From: Pseudomonas sp. H1h | GTDB lineage: Bacteria > Pseudomonadota > Gammaproteobacteria > Pseudomonadales > Pseudomonadaceae | Assembly: GCF_000633255.1 (NCBI RefSeq) | Contig: NZ_AYMJ01000008.1 | Span: forward strand, 248,001-312,000 | Length of the DNA: 64,000 nucleotides | Direction of reading: 5' to 3' | The notes under the pieces: model-generated | What the model saw: only the letters and a program-made list of their open reading frames with translations | Database searches by the model: none | Told to the model about the DNA's origin: nothing | Program-made: the position numbers and the translations under genes | Shown here: positions 46,648-54,887 of the stretch, piece by piece | Layout: every line of letters begins with the position of its first letter | How positions within the stretch are numbered: position 1 is the first letter of the stretch

Positions 46648-47559
46648 ATGGACGTTCGTGACCTTGAATACATCATTGCCGTTCAGCAGTACGGGACGGT
46701 CGGCAAGGCCGCGGATCAACTGGGTATTACCCAGCCGTCCTTGACCAAGGCCGTGCGTCGGGTCGAGACGCAGTTGGGCGTCATGCTGTTCGAGCGTACC
46801 TCGACCGGCATGCGCATGACCCAGGCCGGGGAGCTGTTCCTGGAGCGTGCCCGGCGCCTGAGCCGTGACTATGACGATGCCCTCGCAGAGATGCGCAGCA
46901 TCCGCAACGGCGAACAGGGCGGTGTGCGAATTGGCTATACGCCGTCGCTGCCCGATGCGCTGGTGGTCGCCGTTTGCCGTCGGCTGTTGCGCGAGCGCCC
47001 GGCGGCGCGCTTGCGCATGCGCCGGCGCCTGGCCCGGGAGCTGCTTGACCTGCTGCGCGACGGCGAGATCGATTTGGCGGTCATGCCGATTTCGGCAGCC
47101 ACCGATGAATTCGACACCAACGTTTTGTACGAAGATTGCCTGGCAGTGGTTGCCGATGCCGGGCACCCGCTGGTTGCCAGGGGGAGGGTGCGACTCAGTG
47201 ACTTGCAGGACCAGCAGTGGTTGCTGCCCGAGGGGCATATCACCGTGCGCCAGGCGCTGGACAACGCCTTTATCAAGCAGGGTTTGCCGCCGCCAACGTT
47301 GCGTATCGAAGCCGATTTCAGCAGCGAAGCGCTGTTCGCTCTGATCGTCGGCACCCCCACCCTGACGCTGTCACGTTGTGGGCGAATGACCCACGCCGCA
47401 GGACTTGCGCCATTGGATCTGGACCTTGGAGGACTCGATCTGCGCCGGCGCATCGGCCTGATCACCCGCCCGGGCGGGCACCTGTCGCCGGTCAGTAACC
47501 GGCTCATCGAGCTGTTCCAGGACGAGTCCTGCGAGCGCAACATTCAGGAGTGGTTGTAG
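46648..47559 (+). CDS. LysR-type regulator (cluster regulator 1)
   Basis: A 303-residue LysR protein. The DNA-binding domain is residues 1-62 ('LEYIIAVQQYGTVGKAADQL', 'TQPSLTKAVRRVETQLGVML') and the effector domain follows ('GGVRIGYTPSLPDALVVAV'). It is divergent from the secreted hydrolase and 107 bases ahead of the CoA ligase, so it can govern both the envelope module and the catabolic genes. The inducer is unknown, probably the substrate or its CoA ester. Confidence 0.92.
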   Translation: MDVRDLEYIIAVQQYGTVGKAADQLGITQPSLTKAVRRVETQLGVMLFERTSTGMRMTQAGELFLERARRLSRDYDDALAEMRSIRNGEQGGVRIGYTPSLPDALVVAVCRRLLRERPAARLRMRRRLARELLDLLRDGEIDLAVMPISAATDEFDTNVLYEDCLAVVADAGHPLVARGRVRLSDLQDQQWLLPEGHITVRQALDNAFIKQGLPPPTLRIEADFSSEALFALIVGTPTLTLSRCGRMTHAAGLAPLDLDLGGLDLRRRIGLITRPGGHLSPVSNRLIELFQDESCERNIQEWL

Positions 47560-47666
47560 GCAGGCCATCCCATTTTGTTATGGGGGGGCGTGCAAGAGTT
47601 GTATTGGCGAGCTTTTTTTCTCCGCTTGTAAGATCGCCCACCACGTCCTGCTTCGGAGAATAAGAA

Positions 47667-49208
47667 GTGAACCTCGGAAAGTTACTGAGCCGAAGTGCGC
47701 GTTACTGGCCCGTCCATGAGGCTGTCGTCGACAGCCGCCAGCGCATTACCTACGCACAACTTGAAGCGCGCACCAATCGCCTGGCTTCGGGCTTGTTGAA
47801 CCTTGGGCTCGAGCCCGGCGCCCATGTGGCGATCCTGGCGATGAACCGCGTCGAACTGGTCGAGGCGGAAGTGGCCTTCTACAAGGCGGCCATGGTCAAG
47901 GTGCCGATCAATGCCCGGTTGTCGCCGGAAGAAATCGTCAGCGTCCTCAACGACTCGCGCAGCGTCGCGGTAATCACCGGCAGTGCGGCGGCCAAAGCCC
48001 TGGGCGCCAATCGCGGGGCATTGCCGCACCTGAAGTGGATCATCGTCCTGGCTGAAGAGGGCGGTGACATTCCCTACCGTGAAGTCCTCGACATGGGGGA
48101 GGAGCGCGAGCTGAACAGTGATCCTCACGATGATCAACTGGCCGTGCTGCACTACACCTCGGGCAGTTCCGGTGTACTGAAAGCGGCGATGCTGACCTTC
48201 GGCAACCGCAAGGCGCTGGTACGCAAGAGCCTGGTCAGCCCGGTTCGCGGCGCCGGACCTGATGATGTCATGGCCCATGTCGGTCCCATTACCCACGCCA
48301 GTGGCATGCAGATCATGCCGCTGCTGGCGGTGGGCGCTTGCAACCTTTTGATTGAACGCTACGACGACGAACTGCTGTTGCGCACCATCGAACAGGAACG
48401 AGTCACGCGCTTGTTCCTGGTGCCGGCGATGGTCAATCGCCTGGTCAATGTTCAGGGGGTGGAGCGTTTCGACCTCAGCAGCCTGCGCCTGGTGATGTAT
48501 GGCGCGGCGCCCATGGCTCCGACGCTGGTTACCCGCGCCATCGAAGTGTTCGGGCCGATCCTGGCTCAAGGCTACGGTGCCGGTGAAACCTGTTCGCTGG
48601 TGACGGTGCTGACCGAACTGGACCATCTGGAAAAAGACGGCCGCTTGCTGGCCTCCTGTGGCCGCTGCTATTTCGAAACCGATCTGCGCGTGGTCAACGA
48701 GCAGTTCGAGGATATTCAGCCTGGCGAGATCGGCGAGATCGTGGTCAAGGGTGACGACATCATGACCGGTTACTGGCAGGCACCGGAGCTGACCGCCGAA
48801 GTCATGAAGGACGGTTACTACCTCACCGGCGACCTGGCCACGGTGGATGAGCGCGGTTACGTGTTCATCGTCGACCGCAAGAAGGAAATGATCATTTCCG
48901 GCGGCTTCAACATTTACCCCACTGAAGTCGAGCAGGTGTTGTACAGCCTGCCGCAGGTGTTCGAAGCCGCGGTGGTCGGCGTACCGGATGAGCAGTGGGG
49001 GGAGGCGATCAAAGCGGTGGTGGTGCTCAAGCCGGGTGCCAGCCTCGACGAGGCACAAGTCATCGAGTACTGCGGCCAGCACCTGGCGGGCTTCAAGAAA
49101 CCACGCAGTGTCGATTTCATCGATGAGCTGCCGAAAAACCCCAACGGTAAAATCGTGCGCCGCCTGGTTCGTGATGGTTACTGGAAAAACAGTCAGCGCA
49201 AGATCTGA
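47667..49208 (+). CDS. Acyl-CoA/carboxylate-CoA ligase (AMP-forming)
   Basis: A 513-residue adenylate-forming enzyme. Core motifs: A3 'YTSGSSGVLKAAM' (the usual PKG is replaced by LKA), A5 'GYGAGE', A8 'YYLTGDLATVDERGYVFIVD', and the C-terminal catalytic Lys in 'LPKNPNGKIVRR'. It couples a carboxylic acid to CoA through an acyl-adenylate. A GTG start with GGAG eight bases upstream is used. It is 21 bases before the dehydrogenase-like gene, clearly one operon. Substrate unknown; the partners suggest a hydrophobic acid. Confidence 0.9.
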   Translation: MNLGKLLSRSARYWPVHEAVVDSRQRITYAQLEARTNRLASGLLNLGLEPGAHVAILAMNRVELVEAEVAFYKAAMVKVPINARLSPEEIVSVLNDSRSVAVITGSAAAKALGANRGALPHLKWIIVLAEEGGDIPYREVLDMGEERELNSDPHDDQLAVLHYTSGSSGVLKAAMLTFGNRKALVRKSLVSPVRGAGPDDVMAHVGPITHASGMQIMPLLAVGACNLLIERYDDELLLRTIEQERVTRLFLVPAMVNRLVNVQGVERFDLSSLRLVMYGAAPMAPTLVTRAIEVFGPILAQGYGAGETCSLVTVLTELDHLEKDGRLLASCGRCYFETDLRVVNEQFEDIQPGEIGEIVVKGDDIMTGYWQAPELTAEVMKDGYYLTGDLATVDERGYVFIVDRKKEMIISGGFNIYPTEVEQVLYSLPQVFEAAVVGVPDEQWGEAIKAVVVLKPGASLDEAQVIEYCGQHLAGFKKPRSVDFIDELPKNPNGKIVRRLVRDGYWKNSQRKI

Positions 49209-49229
49209 AGCTGCAGGAGCAAAATCGAA

Positions 49230-50393
49230 ATGATCGAACCAAGCGAAAAAGCCAAACGCATCATCAGCGACATGCAAGCGTTCATCCGTGATGAAATCAT
49301 CCCGCTAGAAAAGAAAGAGCAGCTGCAATGGGGCGAAGCCCATCCCAAGGCGATTCTTGCCGACGTCTGGAAGCGCTCTTGCGAACTGGGCTTTTACAAC
49401 GTCATGCTGCCAGAGGCCCTGGGTGGCGCGGGGCTGAGTGTCGTCGATCTGTGTTCGGTGAAGGAAGCAGCGATCCTTACCGGCTCGATGCTGGCGCCCC
49501 ATGTGTTGGGTGAGCTTAGCGGTCCACCTCGTATCGGCCATCTGTTCAAGGTGGCCAGCGAAGTGCAGGTCGAGAAGTTCCTGCAGCCGGTGTGCCGTGC
49601 AGAGAAGGCGGTCTGTTTCGCTCTGACGGAAGCCGAGGCGGGGTCCGATGCCAGTGCGATCAAGACCAGCGCCCTGCGCGAGGGTGACCACTACGTACTC
49701 AATGGCGCCAAGCGCTACATCTCTGGCGCCCCCTATGCGGACTTCGCCGTATTGCTGGCGGTGACCGGGCCGGGGCAGGGCGCGGGTGGTATCTCGGCGT
49801 TCTTCGTTGACCTCAAGGGCCCAGACGTGCAAATCGACGCGGATTACCAGGTAATGTCCGGCGGCGGCAGCCACGGCAATATCCAGCTCGACAATGTCCG
49901 CGTACCGGCAGAAAATCGCATCGGCGAAGAGGGCGCGGGTTTCAAACTGGCGATGGGACGCATCACCCTGAACCGCTTGCTGCATTGCCCGACCATGCTG
50001 GGCATGGCTGGTCTGTCCTTGAACCTGTCGCTCGACTACGCCCGCACTCGCACCCAGTTCGGCAAGCCGATTGCCATGTTCCAGGCGGTCAATCACATGC
50101 TTGCCGACATGGCCACGGAGCTGCTGGCCGCGCGTAGCATGATGTACGCCACGGCGGCGTTGAACGATGCCGGTGGTGATATCCGGACCCAGGCACCGAT
50201 GTGCAAGTTGTATGCGTCCGAGGCGGCGTTCCGCATCGTCGACCGCGCCGTGCAGGTCCATGGCGGCGCCGGGTTGATTCGCGGCAATCCGGTGGAGTGG
50301 ATGTTCCGCGCCACGCGCATGATGCGAATCCTCACCGGTACCAGCGAGATTCAACGAAACACCATTGCCAAGGGTATCCTGATGCCTGCCTGA
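49230..50393 (+). CDS. Acyl-CoA dehydrogenase-like flavoprotein
   Basis: A 387-residue protein with the full ACAD fold: 'CFALTEAEAGSDASAIKTSA' and 'GAKRYISGAPYADFAVLLAV' for FAD, 'TRTQFGKPIAMFQAVNHMLA', and 'QVHGGAGLIRGNPVEWMFRA'. The usual catalytic Glu (in 'YEGT') is Thr here ('RILTGTSEIQ'), and the alternative Glu position of isovaleryl-CoA dehydrogenase ('LDLERLV') is Asn ('ITLNRLL'). Either another base is used or the reaction differs from simple desaturation. It is translated with the CoA ligase. Confidence 0.88.
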   Translation: MIEPSEKAKRIISDMQAFIRDEIIPLEKKEQLQWGEAHPKAILADVWKRSCELGFYNVMLPEALGGAGLSVVDLCSVKEAAILTGSMLAPHVLGELSGPPRIGHLFKVASEVQVEKFLQPVCRAEKAVCFALTEAEAGSDASAIKTSALREGDHYVLNGAKRYISGAPYADFAVLLAVTGPGQGAGGISAFFVDLKGPDVQIDADYQVMSGGGSHGNIQLDNVRVPAENRIGEEGAGFKLAMGRITLNRLLHCPTMLGMAGLSLNLSLDYARTRTQFGKPIAMFQAVNHMLADMATELLAARSMMYATAALNDAGGDIRTQAPMCKLYASEAAFRIVDRAVQVHGGAGLIRGNPVEWMFRATRMMRILTGTSEIQRNTIAKGILMPA

Positions 50394-50406
50394 GCCCTCG
50401 CGTTTG

Positions 50407-50435
50407 CGCCCGCCTGATTGGCGGGCGTTTTCTTT
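50407..50435 (+). terminator. Intra-operon terminator before MFS gene
   Basis: CGCCCGCC/GGCGGGCG stem around tgatt followed by TTTTCTTT. It lies between the dehydrogenase-like gene and the MFS gene, so the permease is probably expressed at a lower level or from its own promoter. Confidence 0.75.
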
Positions 50436-50460
50436 CCATAACAATAATCAGAGGTATCCC

Positions 50461-51759
50461 ATGCTCGGCAGCGAATCCACTTACCGCCCGAAAGCCGCCT
50501 GGACCATTGCGGCGTTGCTGGCGGTGATGATGTTGGTGAACTTCCTCGACAAGGTTGTCATTGGCCTGGTCGCCGTGCCCATGATGCAGGAGCTGGCATT
50601 GACTCCCGCCGAATTCGGCCTGATTGGCGGTGCCTTGCACTGGCTGTTTTCCATTTCGGCTGTGGTTGGCGGCTTTATGGCCAATCGCAAACCGACCCGC
50701 TTCCTGTTGCTCGGCATGGGCTTGTTCTGGGCCCTGATACAGTTGCCCATGCTGTTTGCCACATCGCTATGGACCATCGTTGCCTGTCGCGTGTTGCTGG
50801 GCATCGGCGAAGGTCCGGCGTCACCCGTGGCCACCCACGCCTTGTACAAATGGTTTCCGGACAATAAGCGCAGCCTGCCGGTGGCGATGTTGCATTCCGG
50901 CAGTGCGATGGGGTTGTTGGTCGCCGGCATGCTGATTCCCTGGATGAGCCTGCATTACGGCTGGCGCAGCAATTTCGCGGTGCTCGCGGTGATTGGCTTG
51001 ATCTGGTGTGCGGCATGGTATCGCTTTGGCGAGGAAGGGAAACTGGACGGTATCCCAGCGGTCGATGCCCGTATACGCGTGGACCAGTCCCGGATCCCTT
51101 ACCGTCGACTGTTGTGCGACCCTACAGTGATCGGTAACTACCTCGGTCATTTTGCCGCGAACTGGTCGTTGGCATTGACGTTGACGTGGGTGCCGGCCTA
51201 CCTGGAAAAAGGCCTGGGCATGGCTTCGATGAGTGCCGGGCGCATGTTTGTGGTGTTCGTGCTCGTGACCACGCCACTCAGCCTGATCATGGCCTGGTGG
51301 TCGCAACGCCTGTTGCGCCGGGGGCTGCCTTCGCATGTGGCGCGCGGGGTATTTGTCTCGCTCTGTCTTATTCTCAGCGGCGTGCTCTCAGCAGCGTTGA
51401 TGCTGCCGGAACTGCCCTTTGTCGAGCGTATGGCCTGCCTGACACTCAGTGGTGGCCTGGCGCTCGTGATGTATTCGATTGGCCCGGCGATGTTGGCGGA
51501 AGTGGTGCCCAGCAGCCAACGCGGCAGCATGCTGGCGATCGGCAACGCCTGCGGTTCCCTGGCCGGCCTGGCAGCGCCGGTGGTCACTGGTTTCCTGGTA
51601 CAAAATGCCGAGGGTCTCAGTGGTCAAGGCTATGCCCATGGTTTTGCGGTGTGCGGTGCGATCCTGATTGTTGTCGGTCTGATCGGCCTGCTGACCATGA
51701 ACCCGCAGCGGTCACGCAACCAGCTACGGGAACAGGCGGCGGATCTCGCGATGCGCTGA
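50461..51759 (+). CDS. MFS permease (cluster transporter)
   Basis: A 432-residue, 12-helix major facilitator. 'LAVMMLVNFLDKVVIGLVAV' is helix 1, and helix 4 has 'ACRVLLGIGEGPASPVATHA'. This is the aromatic-acid/glucarate type (ACS-like) arrangement with 'GEGP'. It should take up a small organic anion by proton symport. The ATG at 50461 follows AGAGG. It is convergent with the second LysR gene with 13 bases between stops. Confidence 0.88.
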   Translation: MLGSESTYRPKAAWTIAALLAVMMLVNFLDKVVIGLVAVPMMQELALTPAEFGLIGGALHWLFSISAVVGGFMANRKPTRFLLLGMGLFWALIQLPMLFATSLWTIVACRVLLGIGEGPASPVATHALYKWFPDNKRSLPVAMLHSGSAMGLLVAGMLIPWMSLHYGWRSNFAVLAVIGLIWCAAWYRFGEEGKLDGIPAVDARIRVDQSRIPYRRLLCDPTVIGNYLGHFAANWSLALTLTWVPAYLEKGLGMASMSAGRMFVVFVLVTTPLSLIMAWWSQRLLRRGLPSHVARGVFVSLCLILSGVLSAALMLPELPFVERMACLTLSGGLALVMYSIGPAMLAEVVPSSQRGSMLAIGNACGSLAGLAAPVVTGFLVQNAEGLSGQGYAHGFAVCGAILIVVGLIGLLTMNPQRSRNQLREQAADLAMR

Positions 51760-51772
51760 CGGGTTCAGTCGT

Positions 51773-52705
51773 TCATGGGTCCAGAACGGGCTTGATCAAC
51801 TCGCCTTTCCAGCGTCCTGTCTGCACCACGTCGATCAATAGCGCGCGCACCAGGTCGCGCATGCACGAGGCCGCAAAGGTCAGGGGTCTATGGGTCGAGT
51901 GGGCTATGGATAATGTCCTTCGCACACTCGGTTCGACGATGCGCCGGGCGACATGCTGCGGGTTTTCCTCCACCGCCGGCCAGTTGCAGATGGTCGCGGC
52001 CAGACCGCTGCGTACCAGGCTGGCCAAGCCTTGGGCGGTCTGTTGTTCGTACCGGACTTTGAGCTCCAGCCCGGCCTCGATCGCGGCCTGCTCCACTCGC
52101 CGACGCAAATGTGAACTGGCCCGTGGCGCCATCACCAGCGTGCTGGCTACCGCTTTGGCCAGGGTGATGCTGTCATCAGGGCATGGCGCTGCCTGCACGC
52201 TCAACCAATAAAGCTCTTCGGTGAAAATTGGCTCGGCATGAACATGCTCAAGCTCTTCGGCGTTGGGCACGATGCCAAAGTCGACCTTGCCCAACTCGAT
52301 TGCTTCGCCGCCTTCTTGGCTCAGGCCGTCGCGCACGACCAATTCAATCCCCGGAAATTTTTCGTTGGCGCGAATGATGATCATCGGCAGGAGCAGCGCT
52401 GAAGCGGTCACCGGTATGGCGATGGCCACCCGACCCTTGGGGTTGCCCTTGGTCGACTCAAGTTCATCCTTGACGGTGTCGATGGTCTGCACCACCGAGC
52501 GGGCGATTTCGTACAGGCGCCGCCCGGCATCGGTGAGGCTCACGCCATCGTGCAGACGCTCCAGCAATTGCATTTGCAGCTCGCTTTCCAGCAAGTTGAT
52601 CTGACGGCTGAGCGCCGGCTGGGCAATGTAGGCTCGGCGGGCCGCCGAGGAAAAACTTCCGGCTTCGGCAATCGCAATCAGATAACGCAGTTGTTTGAGT
52701 GTCAT
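51773..52705 (-). CDS. LysR-type regulator (cluster regulator 2)
   Basis: A 310-residue LysR protein of the CynR/GltC-like group: 'LKQLRYLIAIAEAGSFSSAA', 'AQPALSRQINLLESELQMQL'. The effector domain starts near residue 95 ('GRVAIAIPVTASALLLPMII'). It is convergent with the MFS gene and divergent from the DUF202 pair (178 bases), so its targets may be either. A catabolic cluster with two LysR regulators suggests two signals. Confidence 0.9.
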   Translation of the reverse strand: MTLKQLRYLIAIAEAGSFSSAARRAYIAQPALSRQINLLESELQMQLLERLHDGVSLTDAGRRLYEIARSVVQTIDTVKDELESTKGNPKGRVAIAIPVTASALLLPMIIIRANEKFPGIELVVRDGLSQEGGEAIELGKVDFGIVPNAEELEHVHAEPIFTEELYWLSVQAAPCPDDSITLAKAVASTLVMAPRASSHLRRRVEQAAIEAGLELKVRYEQQTAQGLASLVRSGLAATICNWPAVEENPQHVARRIVEPSVRRTLSIAHSTHRPLTFAASCMRDLVRALLIDVVQTGRWKGELIKPVLDP

Positions 52706-52883
52706 GGGATTCCGCGGCCATGCCGGCGTGTTATGGGCTGTATCGAAAGACGATATTGGTGGATGTAGCAGCGGCTTACTAGGATGGCGCCATCGCTTTT
52801 ATATGACCTGTTTATTGTCCTGCTTGCAACGCCAGTCTGGTTATTTTTCAACATGTTGTGCGCATGTCCAAGGAGTTCTCCGC

Positions 52884-53264
52884 ATGAAGCCCGATATAAC
52901 TTCATCTGCCCTGAATCGGTTTTTACTGGGGAATGGGCAGGATCCTGACCCGCGTTTTACCTTAGCCAACGAGCGTACTTTCCTCGCCTGGATCCGCACG
53001 GCCCTCGCTTTGTTGGCCAGCGGTGTCGCGGTTGAAGCCTTTTCTCAAGGTGTGTTCGTAGCAGGTGCGAAACGCCCGCTGGTAGTCGGTTTACTGAGTA
53101 TGAGTCTGCTTGTGAGCCTCGGCGCGTTCTGGCGCTGGTTGAGCGTGGAGCGCGCCCTGCGGCGTGAGTCGGCGCTGTTGATTTCACCGCTCACACCCTT
53201 GCTGTCGTTGGGCTGCGCCGTACTCGTCGGTGGAGTGATGATCGCCCTGTGGGGGCAGGGATGA
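52884..53264 (+). CDS. DUF202 inner-membrane protein (YidH type)
   Basis: A 126-residue protein with the family signature 'PRFTLANERTFLAWIRTALA' and three membrane segments (about residues 40-58, 68-86, 103-122). YidH/DUF202 proteins have no fixed function. The ATG at 52884 with AGGAG eight bases upstream is preferred to the long upstream frame. It overlaps the next gene by ATGA. Confidence 0.87.
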   Translation: MKPDITSSALNRFLLGNGQDPDPRFTLANERTFLAWIRTALALLASGVAVEAFSQGVFVAGAKRPLVVGLLSMSLLVSLGAFWRWLSVERALRRESALLISPLTPLLSLGCAVLVGGVMIALWGQG

Positions 53265-53572
53265 GCGACACAGGATTGCAGCCGGAACGCACACTTCTGG
53301 CTTGGCGGCGAACGCAGATGTTGTTGGTGCTGGTGGCTTGCCTGGCGCTTCGCTGCCTGCAACATCACCGATGGCTGATGACTGGCGTCGTTGCCATAGC
53401 GACGTTAGAAGCGTCGCTGATAATGCTCGAACAGGGTCGCAGCTATGGTCGGGCAAGAAATGGCATCACCGGCCATGGGTTGGCCTGTAATACGTTGCCG
53501 CTGTTGGTCCTTAGCCTCTGTTCAGCGCTGTTGGCCACCTTGGTTCTGTATGCGGTAGTGGCGCAAAACTAA
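53261..53572 (+). CDS. DUF202 inner-membrane protein (YidG type)
   Basis: A 103-residue second DUF202 protein ('LQPERTLLAWRRTQMLLVLV') with three membrane segments. Start and stop of the pair overlap (ATGA), the yidH-yidG arrangement, so the proteins probably act as a complex. They are inserted between the LysR gene and the CoA-transferase; a link to the pathway is not obvious. Confidence 0.85.
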   Translation: MSDTGLQPERTLLAWRRTQMLLVLVACLALRCLQHHRWLMTGVVAIATLEASLIMLEQGRSYGRARNGITGHGLACNTLPLLVLSLCSALLATLVLYAVVAQN

Positions 53573-53604
53573 GTGTAGTTGGCGTTTTTCATGGGAGCCA
53601 CAAT

Positions 53605-54714
53605 ATGAAGTCGGACTGGTCCTGCCTCAACGATGTAAAGATCATCGATGTCAGCCAATTGTTGCCTGGGCCACATGCTACTTCGCTGCTGTTGCAGCTG
53701 GGCGCTGACGTCATCAAGGTCGAGCAACCCGGAACAGGAGACAGTTCGCGAATGCTGGGCCACGCCGTGTTTGCCCAGTTCAATCGAGGAAAGCGTTCGA
53801 TTGCACTCAACCTCAAAGACCCTGCTGACAAAGCCACCTTTCTTGAGCTGGTGCGAGAATGCGATGCGGTAGTGGAGGGCTTCCGGCCCGGTGTCATGCA
53901 GCGCCTTGGTCTGGGCTATGAGGACTTGGCCAGAATCAATCCCGCCATCGTTCTGTGCTCGATTTCGGGATTTGGCCAAAGCGGCCCATATGCCGACCAT
54001 GCCGGTCATGACCTCAACTATCTGGCCATGGCCGGCTATTGGTCGATTCCGGTGCAAGTCGAAGACAAGATTGCCCGTCCGAAAGTACGCCTGTCGGACT
54101 ACGCCGCCTCCGCCTATGCAGCGTTGTCACTGTCGGTGGCGATCATGAGCGCGCGAAAAGACGGCACTGGCCAGCATCTGGATGTGTCGGTGCATGATGC
54201 GATCCTATCTTGGACCGCTCACATGGCGTGGATGTCCCGAGACTACGAAGCCAATCCACTGGACTCGCCAACGGTAATGCCCGAAAACGATATCTTCGAG
54301 ACTCGGGACGGCCGTCATTTGGCGATGGGCATTTTGGAGAACAAGTTCTGGATTACGCTGTGCCAGGTGTTAGGCGATGAATTTCCGCAACTGCGCAGCG
54401 AGTGTTTTGCCGAACGGCTGGGTCGGTTTGGCCGCAAGCAAGAGGTCAACAGCTTGCTCAAAGATATGTTCTCGACCCATTCACTAGCGCATTGGAGCGC
54501 AGTGTTTCGTGAACATGATCTACCGTTTTCACCGCTGATCACCGCCAACGAACTGTTCGACGACCCGCATGTCCAGGCACGCGCGACAGTGCAAACGCTG
54601 CCACAGGAACAGGCGATCGCTGTGCGTTTTCCAGTAAAGTTCTCCCGTGGCCTACCTGACAGCGATGTCGCGGTTCCAGTCCTCGGCAAGTACGGGTTCA
54701 AGGCGAGTAATTGA
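53605..54714 (+). CDS. CaiB/BaiF-family (class III) CoA-transferase
   Basis: A 369-residue CoA-transferase. The catalytic Asp sits in 'ADHAGHDLNYLAMAG' (about residue 135), after 'CSISGFGQSGPYADH', the nucleotide-loop motif. Start 'LNDVKIIDVSQLLPGPHATS' and 'LGADVIKVEQPGTGDSSRML' are typical. It moves CoA between an acyl-CoA and a carboxylic acid without ATP, so it could complement the ligase when a product such as succinyl-CoA is available. GGGAG precedes the ATG by eight bases; 32 bases from yidG-like gene, possibly the same transcript. It is slightly short for the family (about 400). Confidence 0.9.
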   Translation: MKSDWSCLNDVKIIDVSQLLPGPHATSLLLQLGADVIKVEQPGTGDSSRMLGHAVFAQFNRGKRSIALNLKDPADKATFLELVRECDAVVEGFRPGVMQRLGLGYEDLARINPAIVLCSISGFGQSGPYADHAGHDLNYLAMAGYWSIPVQVEDKIARPKVRLSDYAASAYAALSLSVAIMSARKDGTGQHLDVSVHDAILSWTAHMAWMSRDYEANPLDSPTVMPENDIFETRDGRHLAMGILENKFWITLCQVLGDEFPQLRSECFAERLGRFGRKQEVNSLLKDMFSTHSLAHWSAVFREHDLPFSPLITANELFDDPHVQARATVQTLPQEQAIAVRFPVKFSRGLPDSDVAVPVLGKYGFKASN

Positions 54715-54887
54715 ACCTATGCGTCAACTGACCGAAGTGTTTAGCCGCCTTGTCGATCATATTGTCGCTGTTTTTGTTGGTCGGTGGCTGCCCGCAGAAA
54801 GTTATCACCCGAATTGGACCTCATTCAGCATCCGCTTCTGGCCGATTGCCGCCTGTCACGAAGGGTAACCATCGGGCAATACGAGCA

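Noticed and set aside
47682-49277. Long minus-strand open frame of 531 codons
   Set aside because: It lies entirely opposite the CoA ligase, is His/Gln/Asp-rich as GC-rich shadow frames are, and has no family features.
49305-50444. Minus-strand frame of 379 codons
   Set aside because: Shadow of the acyl-CoA dehydrogenase-like gene with abnormal Arg/His composition.
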